From Chimonanthus salicifolius (Eukaryota; Streptophyta; Magnoliopsida; Laurales; Calycanthaceae), in the NCBI GenBank assembly GCA_013350335.1, contig CM023538.1:58765080-58829079 (forward strand): a DNA stretch of 64,000 nucleotides, written 5' to 3'. Below are positions 32,433 to 43,485 of the stretch, one piece after another (position 1 is the stretch's first letter; each line of letters starts with the position of its first letter). The translations under genes and the position numbers were made by a program. The notes beneath the pieces were generated by a model. The model searched no databases. It saw nothing but the letters and a program-made list of their open reading frames with translations, and was not told the origin of the DNA.

Positions 32433-32638
32433 CAAGGGTACAAATATCGACCGATACATATCGTATCGGCCGATATGAAACGGTTTTGCAGAGCTGAATA
32501 TCGGCCGATATCATATCGGTTCGGCCGATATTCACAATATCGGCCGATATCGGTTTTTTTTAAAAAAAAAAAGAGGAGGAGAGAGAAAAATATCGGCCGA
32601 TAACGATATATCGGTCGATAACGTTTTTAAAACCCCTG
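32433..32638. mobile_element. hAT-type MITE rich in ATCGGCCGAT, present only in duplicon B
   Basis: 206 bp from CAAGGGTACAAATATCG to AAAACCCCTG; the ends are short inverted repeats of CA(A/G)GGG type. Flanked by GCTAAGAT at 32425-32432 and 32639-32646 (8 bp, with one more matching G). The paralogous site in B' (about 40292-40300) is empty with one copy of the target. The inside is a series of the palindrome ATCGGCCGAT and variants. Confidence 0.75.
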
Positions 32639-32962
32639 GCTAAGATTATATCATGTGAATGATCAATAAATAATGGAACATTACACATTCTTCATGTAAT
32701 TACCTATATAATACACTCAATTTTTGGTACGTGTGATTTAAATTTATTGATGATCATATAGAATATGAGTTGTGGTGAATTTTTTTAACAGTCCAACGGT
32801 TAAAAATCAAAATTTTAAAGATCGGTGAAAGTGTGAAACCTCAATTCCTTTTCATGTGCTACCTTGGCCATAAAAATGTGCATGCATAGAAGGCTACAAC
32901 TATGCAGAAAGTTGTAATAGGCAATGCATTTTCCATAAATATTATACAATAAAATTAACAAA

Positions 32963-33034
32963 ATTAGAGTGGTGTAGCGAAAGCGTGGTGGACCCATAAC
33001 CCATAGGTCCAAATATCGAAAGTTTGCTTTGATA
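32963..33034 (+). pseudogene. Decayed initiator tRNA-Met-like sequence (left arm, duplicon B)
   Basis: 72 bp colinear with the plant initiator tRNA-Met, with CCCATAACCC around the CAT anticodon and AAGCGTGGTGG before it. Many substitutions in the T arm (AAATATCGAAAG) and acceptor. It is the inverted partner of 33569-33640. Confidence 0.65.
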
Positions 33035-33563
33035 TTCTTAATGTATATTTTTTACCCATTTATTTTTTATTTTTAGTTTTAAAGAAGACATGGATCATTT
33101 ACTTTGTATGAGAAAATGCTTAGTCAGTTCACATTTTTTATTTTTAGTTTAAAAAAAAGGCAAGAATCATTTACTTTGTATGAGAAAATGCTTCTCAGTT
33201 CACATTTTTTGTTTTTAGTTTTAAAAAAGACATGAATCTAAGAGGCTGTGGATTTAAAATTTCATCTCATATTTTTTATTTTTAGTTTTAAAAAATACAT
33301 GAATCTAAGAGTATGTGGATTTAAAATTTCAATTATATTAAATAAAACATATTTACTGAATATGTTAAATATTAATTAAGAAAAGGAAATTTTGTTTGTT
33401 CAAATATAAAGTAAATGGGTAAAAAATAAACAAAATATTAATTAAGAAAAAGAAATTGTGTTTGTTCAAATATAAAGTAAATAGGTAAAAAATAAACAAA
33501 ATATTAATTAAGAAAAGGAAATTTTGTTTGTTCAAATATAAAGTAAATGAGTAAAAATATATA
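33035..33563. repeat. Loop between the tRNA-like arms: two short tandem-repeat arrays
   Basis: About 33062-33330 has four degenerate units of about 75 bp containing TATTTTTAGTTTTAAA. 33366-33563 has three units of exactly 66 bp containing ATTAATTAAGAAAA. Because 66 is a multiple of three, the latter makes a spurious hydrophobic open frame on the minus strand (33365-33664). The same arrays are in B' (to 41214). Confidence 0.7.
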
Positions 33564-33568
33564 TATAA

Positions 33569-33640
33569 TATCAGAGCAAAGTTTCGATCCTCGGACCTGT
33601 GGGTTATGGGCCCACCACGCTTTCGCTCCACCACTCTGAT
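33569..33640 (-). tRNA. Initiator tRNA-Met (CAT)-like gene or recent pseudogene (right arm, duplicon B)
   Basis: 72 bp on the minus strand, the full length of eukaryotic initiator tRNA-Met without CCA. It starts ATCAGAG and ends CTCTGATA, so the acceptor stem pairs fully. The anticodon arm GTGGGCCCATAACCCAC is perfect with CAT in the loop. The T arm (CGAGG ATCGAAA CTTTG) pairs with wobbles. The D arm carries changes (GGTGGAGCGAAAGC). A T5 run about 12 nt downstream could stop Pol III. Structure is good enough for a candidate, but the D-arm changes and repeat context favour a pseudogene. Confidence 0.5.
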
Positions 33641-33799
33641 TTTGTTGATATTATTGTGTAACATTTATTAAACATAAATTACCTACTACAACTTTCAGCA
33701 TAGCTGCAGCCTTATTTGCCCGCACATTTTTATGGGTAGCAAAGGGAAGAAATCGGAGTTTCACACTTTCACTAATATTTGAAATTTTGATTTACTCAT

Positions 33800-35340
33800 A
33801 TTCTATATGATCATCGTATACCTCCATTTTAATTGAATGTCGTCACTAGATAGATGAGATAAATAATTTAACAAAAATAATTATAATAAATGCATGTGAT
33901 TTATTACCTAATAGATTGCAGTAGGATTTGGTGTGAAAGAAGGGGTGATTGCTCTTCTGCTTTTTTTTTTGAAAGGTCAGATTTTAATAATGCCAATGAG
34001 TTTTCCTCTCTCCATCTCTCTAAAATCTTCTTATTCTTTTATAGAAGAAAAATCATGCTACAGGTATGAGTTGAGTTAGTTGAATGTGTTATTCATTCCA
34101 AAAGTACTGTGCAATGTGTGGATTGAGATGATTGCATGAGGAATCCATGCTTAATATCACCTCTTGTTGCATGTTAGTCATGAAAGTGGGTGTGGATGTG
34201 GCATTGGTTCATTCACAGGCAATTTAGTCATTTTGCTTCATCCAATCTATCACATCCACACATGAGTTGTGCCTGTGGGGTGATCTAGGCCGTCCATCAA
34301 AGATTGCAGGTGGTTTCATATATTTGTGGGATGAGTCTCACTTTTAATATGGACTGAAGATACCCATGTTATTAAAAAAAACAAAAATGATTTCCTACTA
34401 ATTTATTTTCTAGCAAAATTTCCCCATCAAAGATTCATTCTCTTTGAAATTCAATTTCCTAGGAAACAGAGAAACATATCCTAAATGTTTACAAGGAACC
34501 ATGCTTTAAAAAACGGGGAAATGGATTGGTCCATCAATTGTGGCATTCTTAGGCATAATATTGGTGGCAGTTCATTTAGGGTACAACCATTAGCAAGTAT
34601 AGGTGGTGAAATCAAATATATCTAAAAAGAATTGGGCCTCAAATCTCTAAGTCCTAAAAAATGTAATGTGGATTGGCCATTTTGAAATCTTCACTCACTT
34701 TAATGATCCATTCCTTCATGCAGGGATGATAATTTTGCACATTATTTTGAAAGCCCAATGAATTTGTGTAGTAAAGATTAGGATTTGGGGGCTAGCCAAA
34801 GCCCATTGAACAGAAAATCTTTGTCAAAGCCTGTTTATTTAGGTCAGACTTAGATTCTGACTTTTACTTAAAGCCCGTCGAGACCTGTTGGGCTCATACT
34901 CAACTGTGCTTGGGCTTAAAATCCCGAGCTTGACTTATCTAACAAAAAATCTTTGTCGAAGGCTGTTTATTTAGGTTGTGTTCAGATAAATGAACATCCT
35001 TTAATCATTACTCATTTTTTTCGAAAAAGGAAAAAATTCATAAAAAAGATTTGAACCCAAGTGACTTACTCGAGAAGTAAATATCTTTACCAAATGACGA
35101 CCACTGCGGTGCGTGATTGTACTTCTGAAAAGGAAGTCACAGTTGTCCTCTGTGCGGATGAGGGAAATTTGGTTAAAAAAAGGTCTGACTGGGTGTACGA
35201 GTCACTCTGCCCCAATAATTTTTTTTGAAGGTATAATGATGCAAAACCTCAGTTTTTGAGGTATTTCCTCACATAAATCGCTATTGTAAATATACAATTA
35301 TTTTTCTAATTCCTTTGATTTGAACAAATAAAATTGTTTG
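33800..35340. other. Intergenic DNA of duplicon B
   Basis: No gene. About 34270-34380 resembles the 3' part of the intronic SINE (GAGTCTCACTTTTAATATGG then GATACCCATGTTATTAAAA). Paralogous to about 41630-43195 in B', which has extra segments near 41576-41630 and 42308-42470. Confidence 0.4.
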
Positions 35341-35345
35341 TTTTT

Positions 35346-36362
35346 TTTTGAAGTGGTAAAGATTAAGCTTTCAATAAAAGAAGAATAAAAATACAAGAGA
35401 AAAGAAAAGAAGGCGGTAACCTAAGAGAATTAGGCCCCAACCAAGATCAAGTAAAACAAAAAAATTAGAGAAACAATGGGCTCCCCAGAGGAAGAAGCCA
35501 CCACCCGGAGTATGAAAAGTGCCTCGAATAGTCCCATCCATGCCATTTTTTGTAAAGAAATTCGCCACCCCATTTGATGTTCTACTTATTTGAGAAAAAA
35601 GATACCTCCAAATCTGCCGCTAATGCCCCAATCCCCCTAACGGCCTAAGGTGATTAATCTCCAAGGGGTAGCATTGGATGAGTCACTTTCAATAATTAAA
35701 TTCTCTCTCCTTAATTCCACCCTTAAGGATAAAGCCCTCCGTATACTAAGAAATTCTGCCTCATTAGACTCCCAGATCCCGACAAACTCTGAACGCGATA
35801 CAAGTGTAACCCAAATGATTCCTAAACACACCTCCAATCCCAGCCGGTTCAGGTTTACCTTTGGATGCTCCATCAACGTTAAACTTCCAGGGTCCACCAG
35901 GTGGAGGGGCCCAAGCAACCGAAGGCTTGCCCTGCTTAGGAGAGTGTATCAGAAAACCTTCCCAAGACATGCATAGATCCCTAGCTTTGAAGTCCTTAAA
36001 GCACAATCTCCACTTAACACTTTCAAAAAGCTAACCAAACTCCAAACTACTCTCCTCAAAGATCATAGAGTTCCTCTATCTCCATATGGACCACAAGACC
36101 ACGGCTGGAATGGTATTCCAAACAAACTTTTTCCAGAGGTGCAGACGGACCAAAGTCGAAGACTCCAATAGCCCCTCTCACGATCCAGGGCTGACCCAAG
36201 AGGCTCCCATCAGGTTCACAAAACCGCTCCACAATATCCAAACCAATGTACAAGTTACAAAGAGGTGATCTAAAGTTTCGTCAACCAACTCACAAAGAGG
36301 ACACACAGAATCACCATCCAAACCTAAGAGGCCTTTGTGTCTAAGATTTGTAAGAATAACTT
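35346..36362 (-). mobile_element. LINE 3' fragment with RNase H region, only in duplicon B
   Basis: Inserted in the stretch that reads AAAATTGATTGTTAAC in B' (43190-43203). On the minus strand it ends in an A-run (T-run at 35341-35350 on +). RNase H features lie in two frames: FNVDGASKG and GGVFRN (35764-36006), then NEAEF and ESDS (35637-35918), giving the Asp-Glu-Asp set, split by a frameshift. Upstream (36056-36253) is a broken zinc-binding region. Degenerate and inactive. Confidence 0.7.
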
Positions 36363-36495
36363 CTCATAATTGATTGTTAACAAAAATATATTCTAATTTT
36401 TTATATAAAAATAATATCATTAATTTTATATGATTAATGTATCTCAGCTTGTAATAAAATGATGTATAATTTAAATTGAGTCACGTGCACTTTAT

Positions 36496-37345
36496 TTAGG
36501 GTTGAAACTCATGTCGGGCGGGCTAGGTTTTGACAAACCCAGCCCTAACCCATGTCAAAAAAATTTGAACCCGACCCGACCCGACCCGACCAGAATTGCA
36601 AACCCGAGTATGTCAATCCAACCCGATCCGAATTGCTAATACTCTCAACCCAAGAGTTGACCTGACCTGACCCTAGTTAGCCCCAATTAGCCCAAGTTAG
36701 CTCGAGTTAGCGACGGTTTTCCTGTCCTCCCGCCTGCACACGCCTTGTTGCCCAGTTGCAACCTGCATCGTCGGTTTGCTCAGCCGTTCCCATCGCTCAG
36801 ATATGTTGGAAATAACCCCTTTGATCAGCCGCCATTCCAGCACTTCCATCTCCTATTCAACCCAAATCCCTGCCTCCGTTCCATTTTCACACCCATGTTT
36901 CCCATTTACTGCCAACGCCCACTCCTTTTTCATTTAACACCCCTGACTATTGATCCTTTAATCAACCCCACTAACTCCTTATTTTTCTAATACCTTGCCA
37001 TTATCAAAGAGGAGAAGAGGAAGCAGAAGAGGGGGATATCGATTTTCGAAAAAGGGGAAATGGAAGTGGAAGGGGCGGATGAATGGCTTTCATTAGGGTT
37101 AATGTATCTAGGGTTTTATTTAAGTTATGAATTCAGGTGGGGTTTTTTCGAGTCTGGTTTTTTCAGGTCGGGTCGGGTCGGGTTGAAGTTTAAATTCTTC
37201 AGCCCAACTCGACCCAAATTTCAGTTGGATTTTTTTTTTTTCCTAACTCAACCTGACCAGAGTTTACAATTTCTATAACCCAGCCCACACTATTTTCGGG
37301 TCGGGTCAGTTGGGTTGGGCCAAAACCCAACCCAAGTTTACTTTA
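36496..37345. mobile_element. GGGTCGGGTTGG-rich insertion, only in duplicon B
   Basis: Absent from B' (site about 43665). Flanked by ACTTTATT on both sides, an 8-bp direct repeat as in hAT elements. Both end regions are rich in ACCCGACCCGACC/GGGTCGGGTCGG in opposite orientation. The middle (about 36720-37070) has a different, C- then G-rich composition and could be captured host DNA; the open frames there match nothing I know. Confidence 0.5.
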
Positions 37346-37944
37346 TTACACCCATTTGAAATAAGAATATTTTTCAATCATTGCTGATATGCATGACCGA
37401 ATGAGTTTGATTAAATATTCTCCTTCTAATCTAAACAAAAAAAAAAAGAAAAATCCCCCGCTGGCAAACTATTTTTCATTAAATTCATTTTAAAATAAAT
37501 ACTGACCTTGCCTATAAGTTTTCTTTCGCAAAGTCAAACTTATGATTGACCAAATGAAGTAGAGCTTTCTTCTTCCTGCAAATGGGAATTATTTGTTATT
37601 TTTCTGACTATTTCAATTTGATTGCTTGGAGGCAAACAAGAGGGAAAGAACTTTTTTTAATCCTTTCACTACAGAGAATATTTTTAATAATTTTGTAACT
37701 TCTGAGAGAAGTGTTAATAATTTATTTTTCTCTCACTATTATACATTTTTTTTCTTATTCCACTCGTATAAAGCCCATTATCAGCTCTCTCACACGATCA
37801 GAAGCTTGAAAATTTCATGGGAATTTCTTATTAATTTTCTCCAATGGAACTGATCAACATTCAGACTATTGACTAATTCGTCTATAAACATAAATAAGAT
37901 TAAAAACTAATTCAAAGTTTCTATGCTTCATCAAGTGCAAGTTC

Positions 37945-37953
37945 TATTTAAGG
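37945..37953 (+). promoter_or_regulatory. TATA-like box of the PGG gene at 38239
   Basis: TATTTAAGG about 290 bp before the ATG, in the same setting as at the other PGG-only loci. Confidence 0.45.
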
Positions 37954-38238
37954 ATCCCGTTGCGTTGTAATAATACATAATTGCTTGGGAAAGTGTTGTG
38001 ATTTACTCAGATTAAAGAGAGTTTTGAGAGAAGAATACATTGTACCTTGTATCCTCTCTTTGATTTTTAACGAAATCTTCTCGATTGCTGTCTGTGAATG
38101 TGAATGTAGGCTTTGACTGAACAACGTAAAATTTGTCTTCGTCTGATCATTGATTGTTTGATTTGTTTTTGACTTCTGCACCAGATTACTTTTGACTGAG
38201 CATAAGACAGGACCAGCAACTCAACTACTATAGAAGAG

Positions 38239-38928
38239 ATGGAGAGAACCAGTGAAGGCAATGGAGAAATACCCAGTTCAACAAAATCGATTTCAAATTA
38301 TTATTCTATAGAGATGGAGCAAATTCATAGCCAAAACAGAGGATATTCTGGCAAATTGGGTGAGCAAATCAAAGAAGTGAAGGAAAAACAGATGGAAGAG
38401 AAGAAGAACGAGGACTTGAGGAATACAATGGTGGTTGTTGCAGTTTTGATCCTCACAGTCACCTACCAAGCTGCACTTAGCCCTCCCGGCGGCTCTTGGC
38501 AAGATGATTCCGCCGGACACATTGCCGGAACACCAGTTCTAAGGAATAAGGGACCATGGGGCCTTCTCATTAACTGTTTCTTCAACAAGCTTGCATTTTT
38601 CTTTTCAATGCTGATTATTTTCATGTGCTTGTCGAACGATGTTTCGAGAGTGGTTCGGATTTGCAGAATACAGTTCATTGCTGCAGTCATGGCAATGGTG
38701 GCAACTTATATTACAGGAACTCTTCTGATCGCGAGAGAAAGTAAGAAAATATTTACAGTCATAGAAGAGTCATTTGTTCATGTATTGGCTTTCCTCCTTG
38801 TGGCCGGTGTCCTTTGGGTCACCAGTCACACCATAGATAAGAATGTCAATAGGTTGAGTTCAGCTCGAGTTCATAGCATTTCTGGCTCTGTTGCTCTTTC
38901 AAAGGACCAGAACATGACTCAAATCTGA
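38239..38928 (+). CDS. PGG domain-containing membrane protein (PGG-only), duplicon B
   Basis: 229 aa from the ATG at 38239. Residues 1-60 are hydrophilic, with a Lys/Glu-rich possible coiled coil at about 41-60. Hydrophobic segments lie at about 64-80, 107-131, 142-165 and 172-195. PPGG is at 82-85, followed by SWQDD and HIAGTP (94-99). The tail (196-229) is polar and about 15 residues longer than in the A-type genes. No ankyrin repeats and no upstream exon recognised. Its close paralogue is 44698. Compared with that copy it has Asn for Tyr in the second membrane segment (LINCFFNK) and Val for Ala before the third. The upstream region shares sequence with the A-type genes, so promoter and gene were duplicated together. 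Function unknown. Confidence 0.87.
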   Translation: MERTSEGNGEIPSSTKSISNYYSIEMEQIHSQNRGYSGKLGEQIKEVKEKQMEEKKNEDLRNTMVVVAVLILTVTYQAALSPPGGSWQDDSAGHIAGTPVLRNKGPWGLLINCFFNKLAFFFSMLIIFMCLSNDVSRVVRICRIQFIAAVMAMVATYITGTLLIARESKKIFTVIEESFVHVLAFLLVAGVLWVTSHTIDKNVNRLSSARVHSISGSVALSKDQNMTQI

Positions 38929-39416
38929 ACAAGGGGTCTTTGCATTTGTAAATATTACTATTTTGCACATAAATATAAAAAAATAATGTACATATATACA
39001 TGTAAAATTTGGTATATATCAAGAATATATGTACTTAATTACTCTTTAAGAAATTTGTATATTAGACATGTCTTAATTGGTTTAGGGATCAAAAAGATGG
39101 CTTGTACTCTCATGCCTATTCTACCCATTTGATCTAAGAATAAAATTGAACAATTCTAATTATCTTATTTCAACTATAAATTAACACAACAAGCTTCAAA
39201 CACCACAACATGAGTTTTCAGGAAGAAAAGTGTCAGCATATCTTTTGACTAAGATATTGGTTTTGAATTAAATGTAGATGTTTCTAATGAAGATGGTATA
39301 CCACATTACACACTTAAAGGAGTGGTTTTCAGATGAACGGTGACTGGTGAGAGCCATTGAACTGAAAAGCTGAATGTCCGATGTTTTTGTATCCATATTA
39401 TAAATCATTAATGTTC

Positions 39417-39417
<1 letters not shown>

Positions 39418-39468
<51 letters not shown>
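39418..39468. repeat. (ATT)n microsatellite
   Basis: About 16-17 units of ATT without interruption. Confidence 0.9.
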
Positions 39469-39559
39469 TAGATAACATGGATATCTCTATTTTATATTGG
39501 AAGTGAGACTAATCGCATGGATATAAAAAAGCATCCGTAAGCCTTGTGTATTAAGTAGG

Positions 39560-39919
39560 TGTTAGGATTGGACTTCCAGCCCAAAAGACTAATCCGATAG
39601 GTTGAGTGACCCGATTACTTATAAGTCTTTAGTTTCCCTTCTGACAAGCGATGTGGGACTCTCGTTCATACCCCAACAATCTCCCCTCAAATGAGACTTT
39701 GTGGTGGATAGAACATCGCCAACCATCCCGTTCTGCTAGGGGATCTCTGAGTCCATATATTGTGGCTTGGGAACATGTCTCTGATAGACTGATACCACTG
39801 TTAGCACTGGGGCTTCCAGCCCAAGAGGCTAATCTGTTAGGTGGAGTGACCCAGTCGTTTGCAAGTATTTAGTTTTTCCCTCTCACAACCGATGTGGTAC
39901 TCTTGTTTGCACCGCAACA
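39560..39919 (-). mobile_element. TRIM element (terminal-repeat retrotransposon in miniature)
   Basis: Two LTRs of about 120 bp (39560-39678 and 39799-39919), each starting TGTTAG and ending CAACA, surround about 120 bp of non-coding DNA. Read on the minus strand, the LTR end CTAACA is followed by GTGGTATCAG, a tRNA-Met primer-binding site, and the other LTR is preceded by a purine tract (TGAGGGGAGAT). No coding capacity. The five flanking bases differ (GTAGG and CTATA), so the target duplication is lost or one end is rearranged. Confidence 0.75.
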
Positions 39920-40618
39920 CTATAACTTTACACACATAATATCCATCTAATCACATATACAAAGGGCCCATGATCTATTTAATATAAAGTCTTATTGAAA
40001 AGTTTCACTAGCCTACTTCTACCCAAAGAATTCACACCAATAGTGTCAAAGAGCCCTTACAAAAGGATTTGGTTTCTTCGTTCGATTCAGGGATCAAATC
40101 TCGGATTCGGACTGATATATAGATCGCGAAATCTCTTCTTTTATTTATTTTTAATTAAAACTACTGAGATCGGACGATATAAATAGAACAATATTATTAG
40201 GGTGTCTACGAAGTTTCACTATTATTTGATCATCATATACCTTCATTTTAATTTTTTAAAAATCAATGATTTATATTTATTGAAACTTAAAAGGCTAAGA
40301 TTATATGATTTGAATGATCAATAAATAATGAAACATTACACATTCTTCATGTAATTACCTACATAATACACTCAATTTTTGGTACGTGTGACCTAAATTT
40401 ATTGATGATCATATAGAATATGAGTTGGTGGTGAATTTTTTTTACAGTCCAACGGTTAAAAATCAAAATTTTGAAGATAGGTGAAAGTGTGAAACCTCAA
40501 TTCCTTTTCATGTGCTACCTTGGCCATAAAAATGTGCATGCATAGAAGGGTACAACTATGCTGAAAGTTGTAATAGTCAATGCATTTTCCATAAATATTA
40601 TACGATAAAATTAACAAA

Positions 40619-40690
40619 ATTAGAGTGGTGCAGCGGAAGCGTGGCGGACCCATAACCCATAGGTCCAAATATCGAAAGTTTGCTTTGATA
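40619..40690 (+). pseudogene. Decayed initiator tRNA-Met-like sequence (left arm, duplicon B')
   Basis: 72 bp, same position and type as 32963-33034. The D arm GTGCAGCGGAAGC is closer to the standard gene than in B, but the T arm (AAATATCGAAAG) is damaged in the same way. Confidence 0.65.
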
Positions 40691-41021
40691 TTCTTAATGT
40701 ATATTTTTTACCCATTTATTTTTTATTTTTAGTTTTAAAGAAGACATGGATCATTTACTTTGTATGAGAAAATGCTTAGTCAGTTCACATTTTTTATTTT
40801 TAGTTTAAAAAAGGTAAGAATCATTTACTTTGTATGAGAAAATGCTTCTCAGTTCACATTTTTTACTTTTAGTTTTGAAAACGACATGAATCTTAGAGGC
40901 TGTGGATTTAAAATTTCAGCTCATATTTTTTATTTTTAGTTTTAAAAAATACATGAATCTAAGAGTATGTGGATTTAAAATTTCAATTATATTAAATAAA
41001 ACATATTTACTGAATATGTTA

Positions 41022-41214
41022 AATATTAATTAAGAAGAGGAAATTTTGTTTGTTCAAATATAAAGTAAATGGGTAAAAAATAAACAAAATATTAATTAAG
41101 AAAAAGAAATTTTGTTTGTTCAAATATAAAGTAAATAGGTAAAAAATAAACAAAATATTAATTAAGAAAAGGAAATTTTGTTTGTTCAAATATAAAGTAA
41201 ATGAGTAAAATATA
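41022..41214. repeat. Three 66-bp tandem units in the loop (duplicon B')
   Basis: Units start at ATTAATTAAGAA, as in 33366-33563. Confidence 0.7.
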
Positions 41215-41223
41215 TATATATAA

Positions 41224-41295
41224 TATCAGAGCAAGGTTTCGATACTCGAACCTGTGGGTTATGGGCCCACCACGCTTCTGCTGCGCCACTCTGAT
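41224..41295 (-). tRNA. Initiator tRNA-Met (CAT)-like gene or recent pseudogene (right arm, duplicon B')
   Basis: 72 bp on the minus strand. From memory of the plant initiator tRNA-Met it differs at about five positions. The acceptor (ATCAGAG/CTCTGAT), D arm (GTGGCGCAGCAGAAGC) and anticodon arm (GTGGGCCCATAACCCAC) are intact. The T stem has one mismatch (CGAGT against CCTTG) and one wobble. A TTTT run lies about 13 nt downstream. This is the best-preserved of the four copies and could be transcribed by Pol III. Confidence 0.55.
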
Positions 41296-41459
41296 TTTGT
41301 TGGTATTATTGTGTAATATTTATTAAACATACATTGCCTACTACAACTTTCAGCATAGCTGCAGCCTTCTTTGCCTGCACATTTTTATGGGTAGCACAGA
41401 GAAGAAATCGGCGTTTCACACTTTCACTGATATTTGAAATTTTGATTTACTCATATTCT

Positions 41460-43195
41460 ATATGATCATGATATATCTCCATTTTAATTGAATGTCATCA
41501 CTAGATAGATGAGATAAATAATTTAACAAAAATAATTATAATAAATGCATGTGATTTATTACCTAATAGATTGCAGAGGACCAAAACTTATAAATGAGAG
41601 GAACTCGGATTACCTGAGTTCTGCAGTAGGATTTGGTGTGAAAGAAGGGGTGATTGCTCTTCTGCTATTTTTTTTTTGAAAGGTCAGATTTTAATAATGC
41701 TAATGAGTTTTCCTCTCTCCATCTCTCTAAAATCTTCTTATTCTTTTATAGAAGAAAAATCATGCTACGGGTATGAGTTGAGTTAGTTAAATGTGTCATT
41801 CATTCCAAAAGTACTGTGCAATGTGTGGATTGAGATGATTGCATGAGGAATCCATGCTTAATATCACCTCTTGTGGCATGTTAGTCATGAAAGTGGGTGT
41901 GGATGTGGTCTTGGTTCGTTCACAGGCGATTTAGCCATTTTGCTTCATACAATCTATCACATCCACACACCAGTTGTGCCTGTGGGATGATCTAGGCCGT
42001 CCATCAAAGATTGCAGGTAGTTTTGTGTATATGTAGAATTAGTCTCACTTTTAATATGGGGTGGAGATACCCATGTTATCAAAAAAAGAAAAATGACTTC
42101 CTACTAATTTATTTTCTGGCAAAATTTCCCCATTAAAGGTTCATTCTCCTTGAAATTCAATTTCCTAAGTAACAGATAAACATATCCTAAATGTTTATAA
42201 GGAACCATGCTTTAAAAAATGGGGAAATGGATTGTTCCACCAATTGTGGCATTCTTAGGCATAATATTTGTAGCAGTTCATTTAGGGTACAACCATTAGC
42301 AAGTATAGCTGCTGCAGCTTAAGTGCCTATAAAACTACAGTAAAGTCATCAGGCCCTCCATTTTCATTGCAATAAAAGCTGAAATGAAATGGGCTTAATG
42401 TATTTGGATTTAGAACAGGCTCATGTTCATTTGATCCATTTCATCCTATTCCTACTTATTCTTGAAATCAAATATATCTAAAAATAAATGGGCCTCAAAT
42501 CTCTAAGTCCTAAAAAATGTAATATGGATTGGCCATTTTGAAATCTTCACTCACTTTAATGATCCATTCCTGCATGCAGGGATGATAATTTTGCATATTA
42601 TTTCGAAAGCCCAATGAACTTGTGTAGTAAAGATTAGGATTTGGGGCCTAGCCAAAGGCCATTGAATAAAAAATCTTTGTCAAAGCCTATTTATTTAGGT
42701 TAGACCTGGGCTCGGGCTTTTATTTAAAGCCCATCGAGGCCCGTCGGGCTCATACTTAACTGTGCTAGGGCTTAAAAACCCGAGCCTGATTTGTCTAACA
42801 AAAAATCTTTTTCGAAGGCTGTTTATTTAGGTCGTGCTCAGATAAATGAACATCCTTTAATTATTACTCATTTGTTTTCAAAAAATGAAAAAGAAAATCA
42901 TAAAAAGGATTTGAACCCAAGTGACTTACTTGAGAAACAAATAACTTTACCAAACGACGACCACTGCGATGCGTGGCTTTACTTCTGAAAAGGAAGTCAC
43001 AATTGTCCTCTATGCAGATGAGGGCAATTTGGTCAAAAAAAGGTCTGACTGAGTGTACGAGCCACCCTAACCCAATAATTTTTTTTGAAGGTACAATGAT
43101 GCAAAACCTCTGTTTTTGAGGTATTTCCTCACATAAATCCCTATTATAAATATAAAATAATTTTTCTAATTCATTTGATTTGAACAAATAAAATT
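41460..43195. other. Intergenic DNA of duplicon B'
   Basis: No gene. Paralogous to 33800-35335, with extra sequence at about 41576-41630 and 42308-42470 relative to B. Confidence 0.4.
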
Positions 43196-43242
43196 GATTG
43201 TTAACAAAAATATATTCATTTCTACTTTCATTTTCCTTAGAA

Positions 43243-43408
43243 TCTTTTTGAATTTGCGAGTGTGAAGCCCCGGGATACCGCGCGTAAAATCCCCATAGGT
43301 GAGCCCACTATCTTTAGGGCACACCAAGGTTAGGCCATGGGGGCTCGAACCCGTAACCTGTCGCTTCTTGAGGCGGGAGGCAACGAGTTGAACTACACCT
43401 ATGTGGGT
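43243..43408 (-). mobile_element. tRNA-derived SINE (minus), only in duplicon B'
   Basis: On the minus strand an A-box region GGTGTAGTTCAACTCGTTG and a B box GGGTTCGAGCCC, then a body ending near TTCAAAAAGA. Not present in B at the paralogous site (about 36390). Confidence 0.7.
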
Positions 43409-43485
43409 AATTTTTTATATAAAAATAATATCATTAATTTTATATGATTAATGTATCTCATCTTATAATAAAATGATGTATAATT

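Larger units (their letters stand above)
32815..33795. repeat. Inverted repeat: initiator-tRNA-Met-like sequence plus 5' flank, facing each other (duplicon B)
   Basis: The left arm (about 32815-33040) and right arm (about 33565-33795, reversed) share GTGAAAGTGTGAAAC, CTACAACT...GCA, and the 72-bp tRNA-like part. Homology covers the 5' flank and the tRNA and stops just after the 3' end of the tRNA. GATCATATAGAATATGAG also occurs outside both arms. Confidence 0.75.
32090..39310. repeat. Duplicon B, paralogous to 39963-48215 (B')
   Basis: Starts GGGCCCATGATCTATT here and at 39963. Colinear through the tRNA-Met-like inverted pair, the PGG gene (38239 versus 44698) and its 3' flank (39110-39310 versus 48000-48210). 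Differences are insertions: in B a hAT-type MITE, a LINE piece and a GGGTCGGG-rich element; in B' two SINEs and a retrotransposon-like block. Confidence 0.85.
40470..41450. repeat. Inverted repeat with initiator-tRNA-Met-like arms (duplicon B')
   Basis: Same structure as 32815-33795: arms made of 5' flank plus tRNA-like sequence, facing each other around a loop of short tandem repeats. Confidence 0.75.

Noticed and set aside
33365..33664. 99-aa open frame on the minus strand with a repeated hydrophobic 22-residue unit
   Set aside because: It is a by-product of the 66-bp tandem repeat (22 codons) and overlaps the tRNA-Met-like sequence; no sign of a gene.
36745..36990. 81-aa open frame as a possible captured gene
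   Set aside because: Proline- and phenylalanine-rich with no recognisable domain, inside an inserted repeat; kept only as a note on composition.
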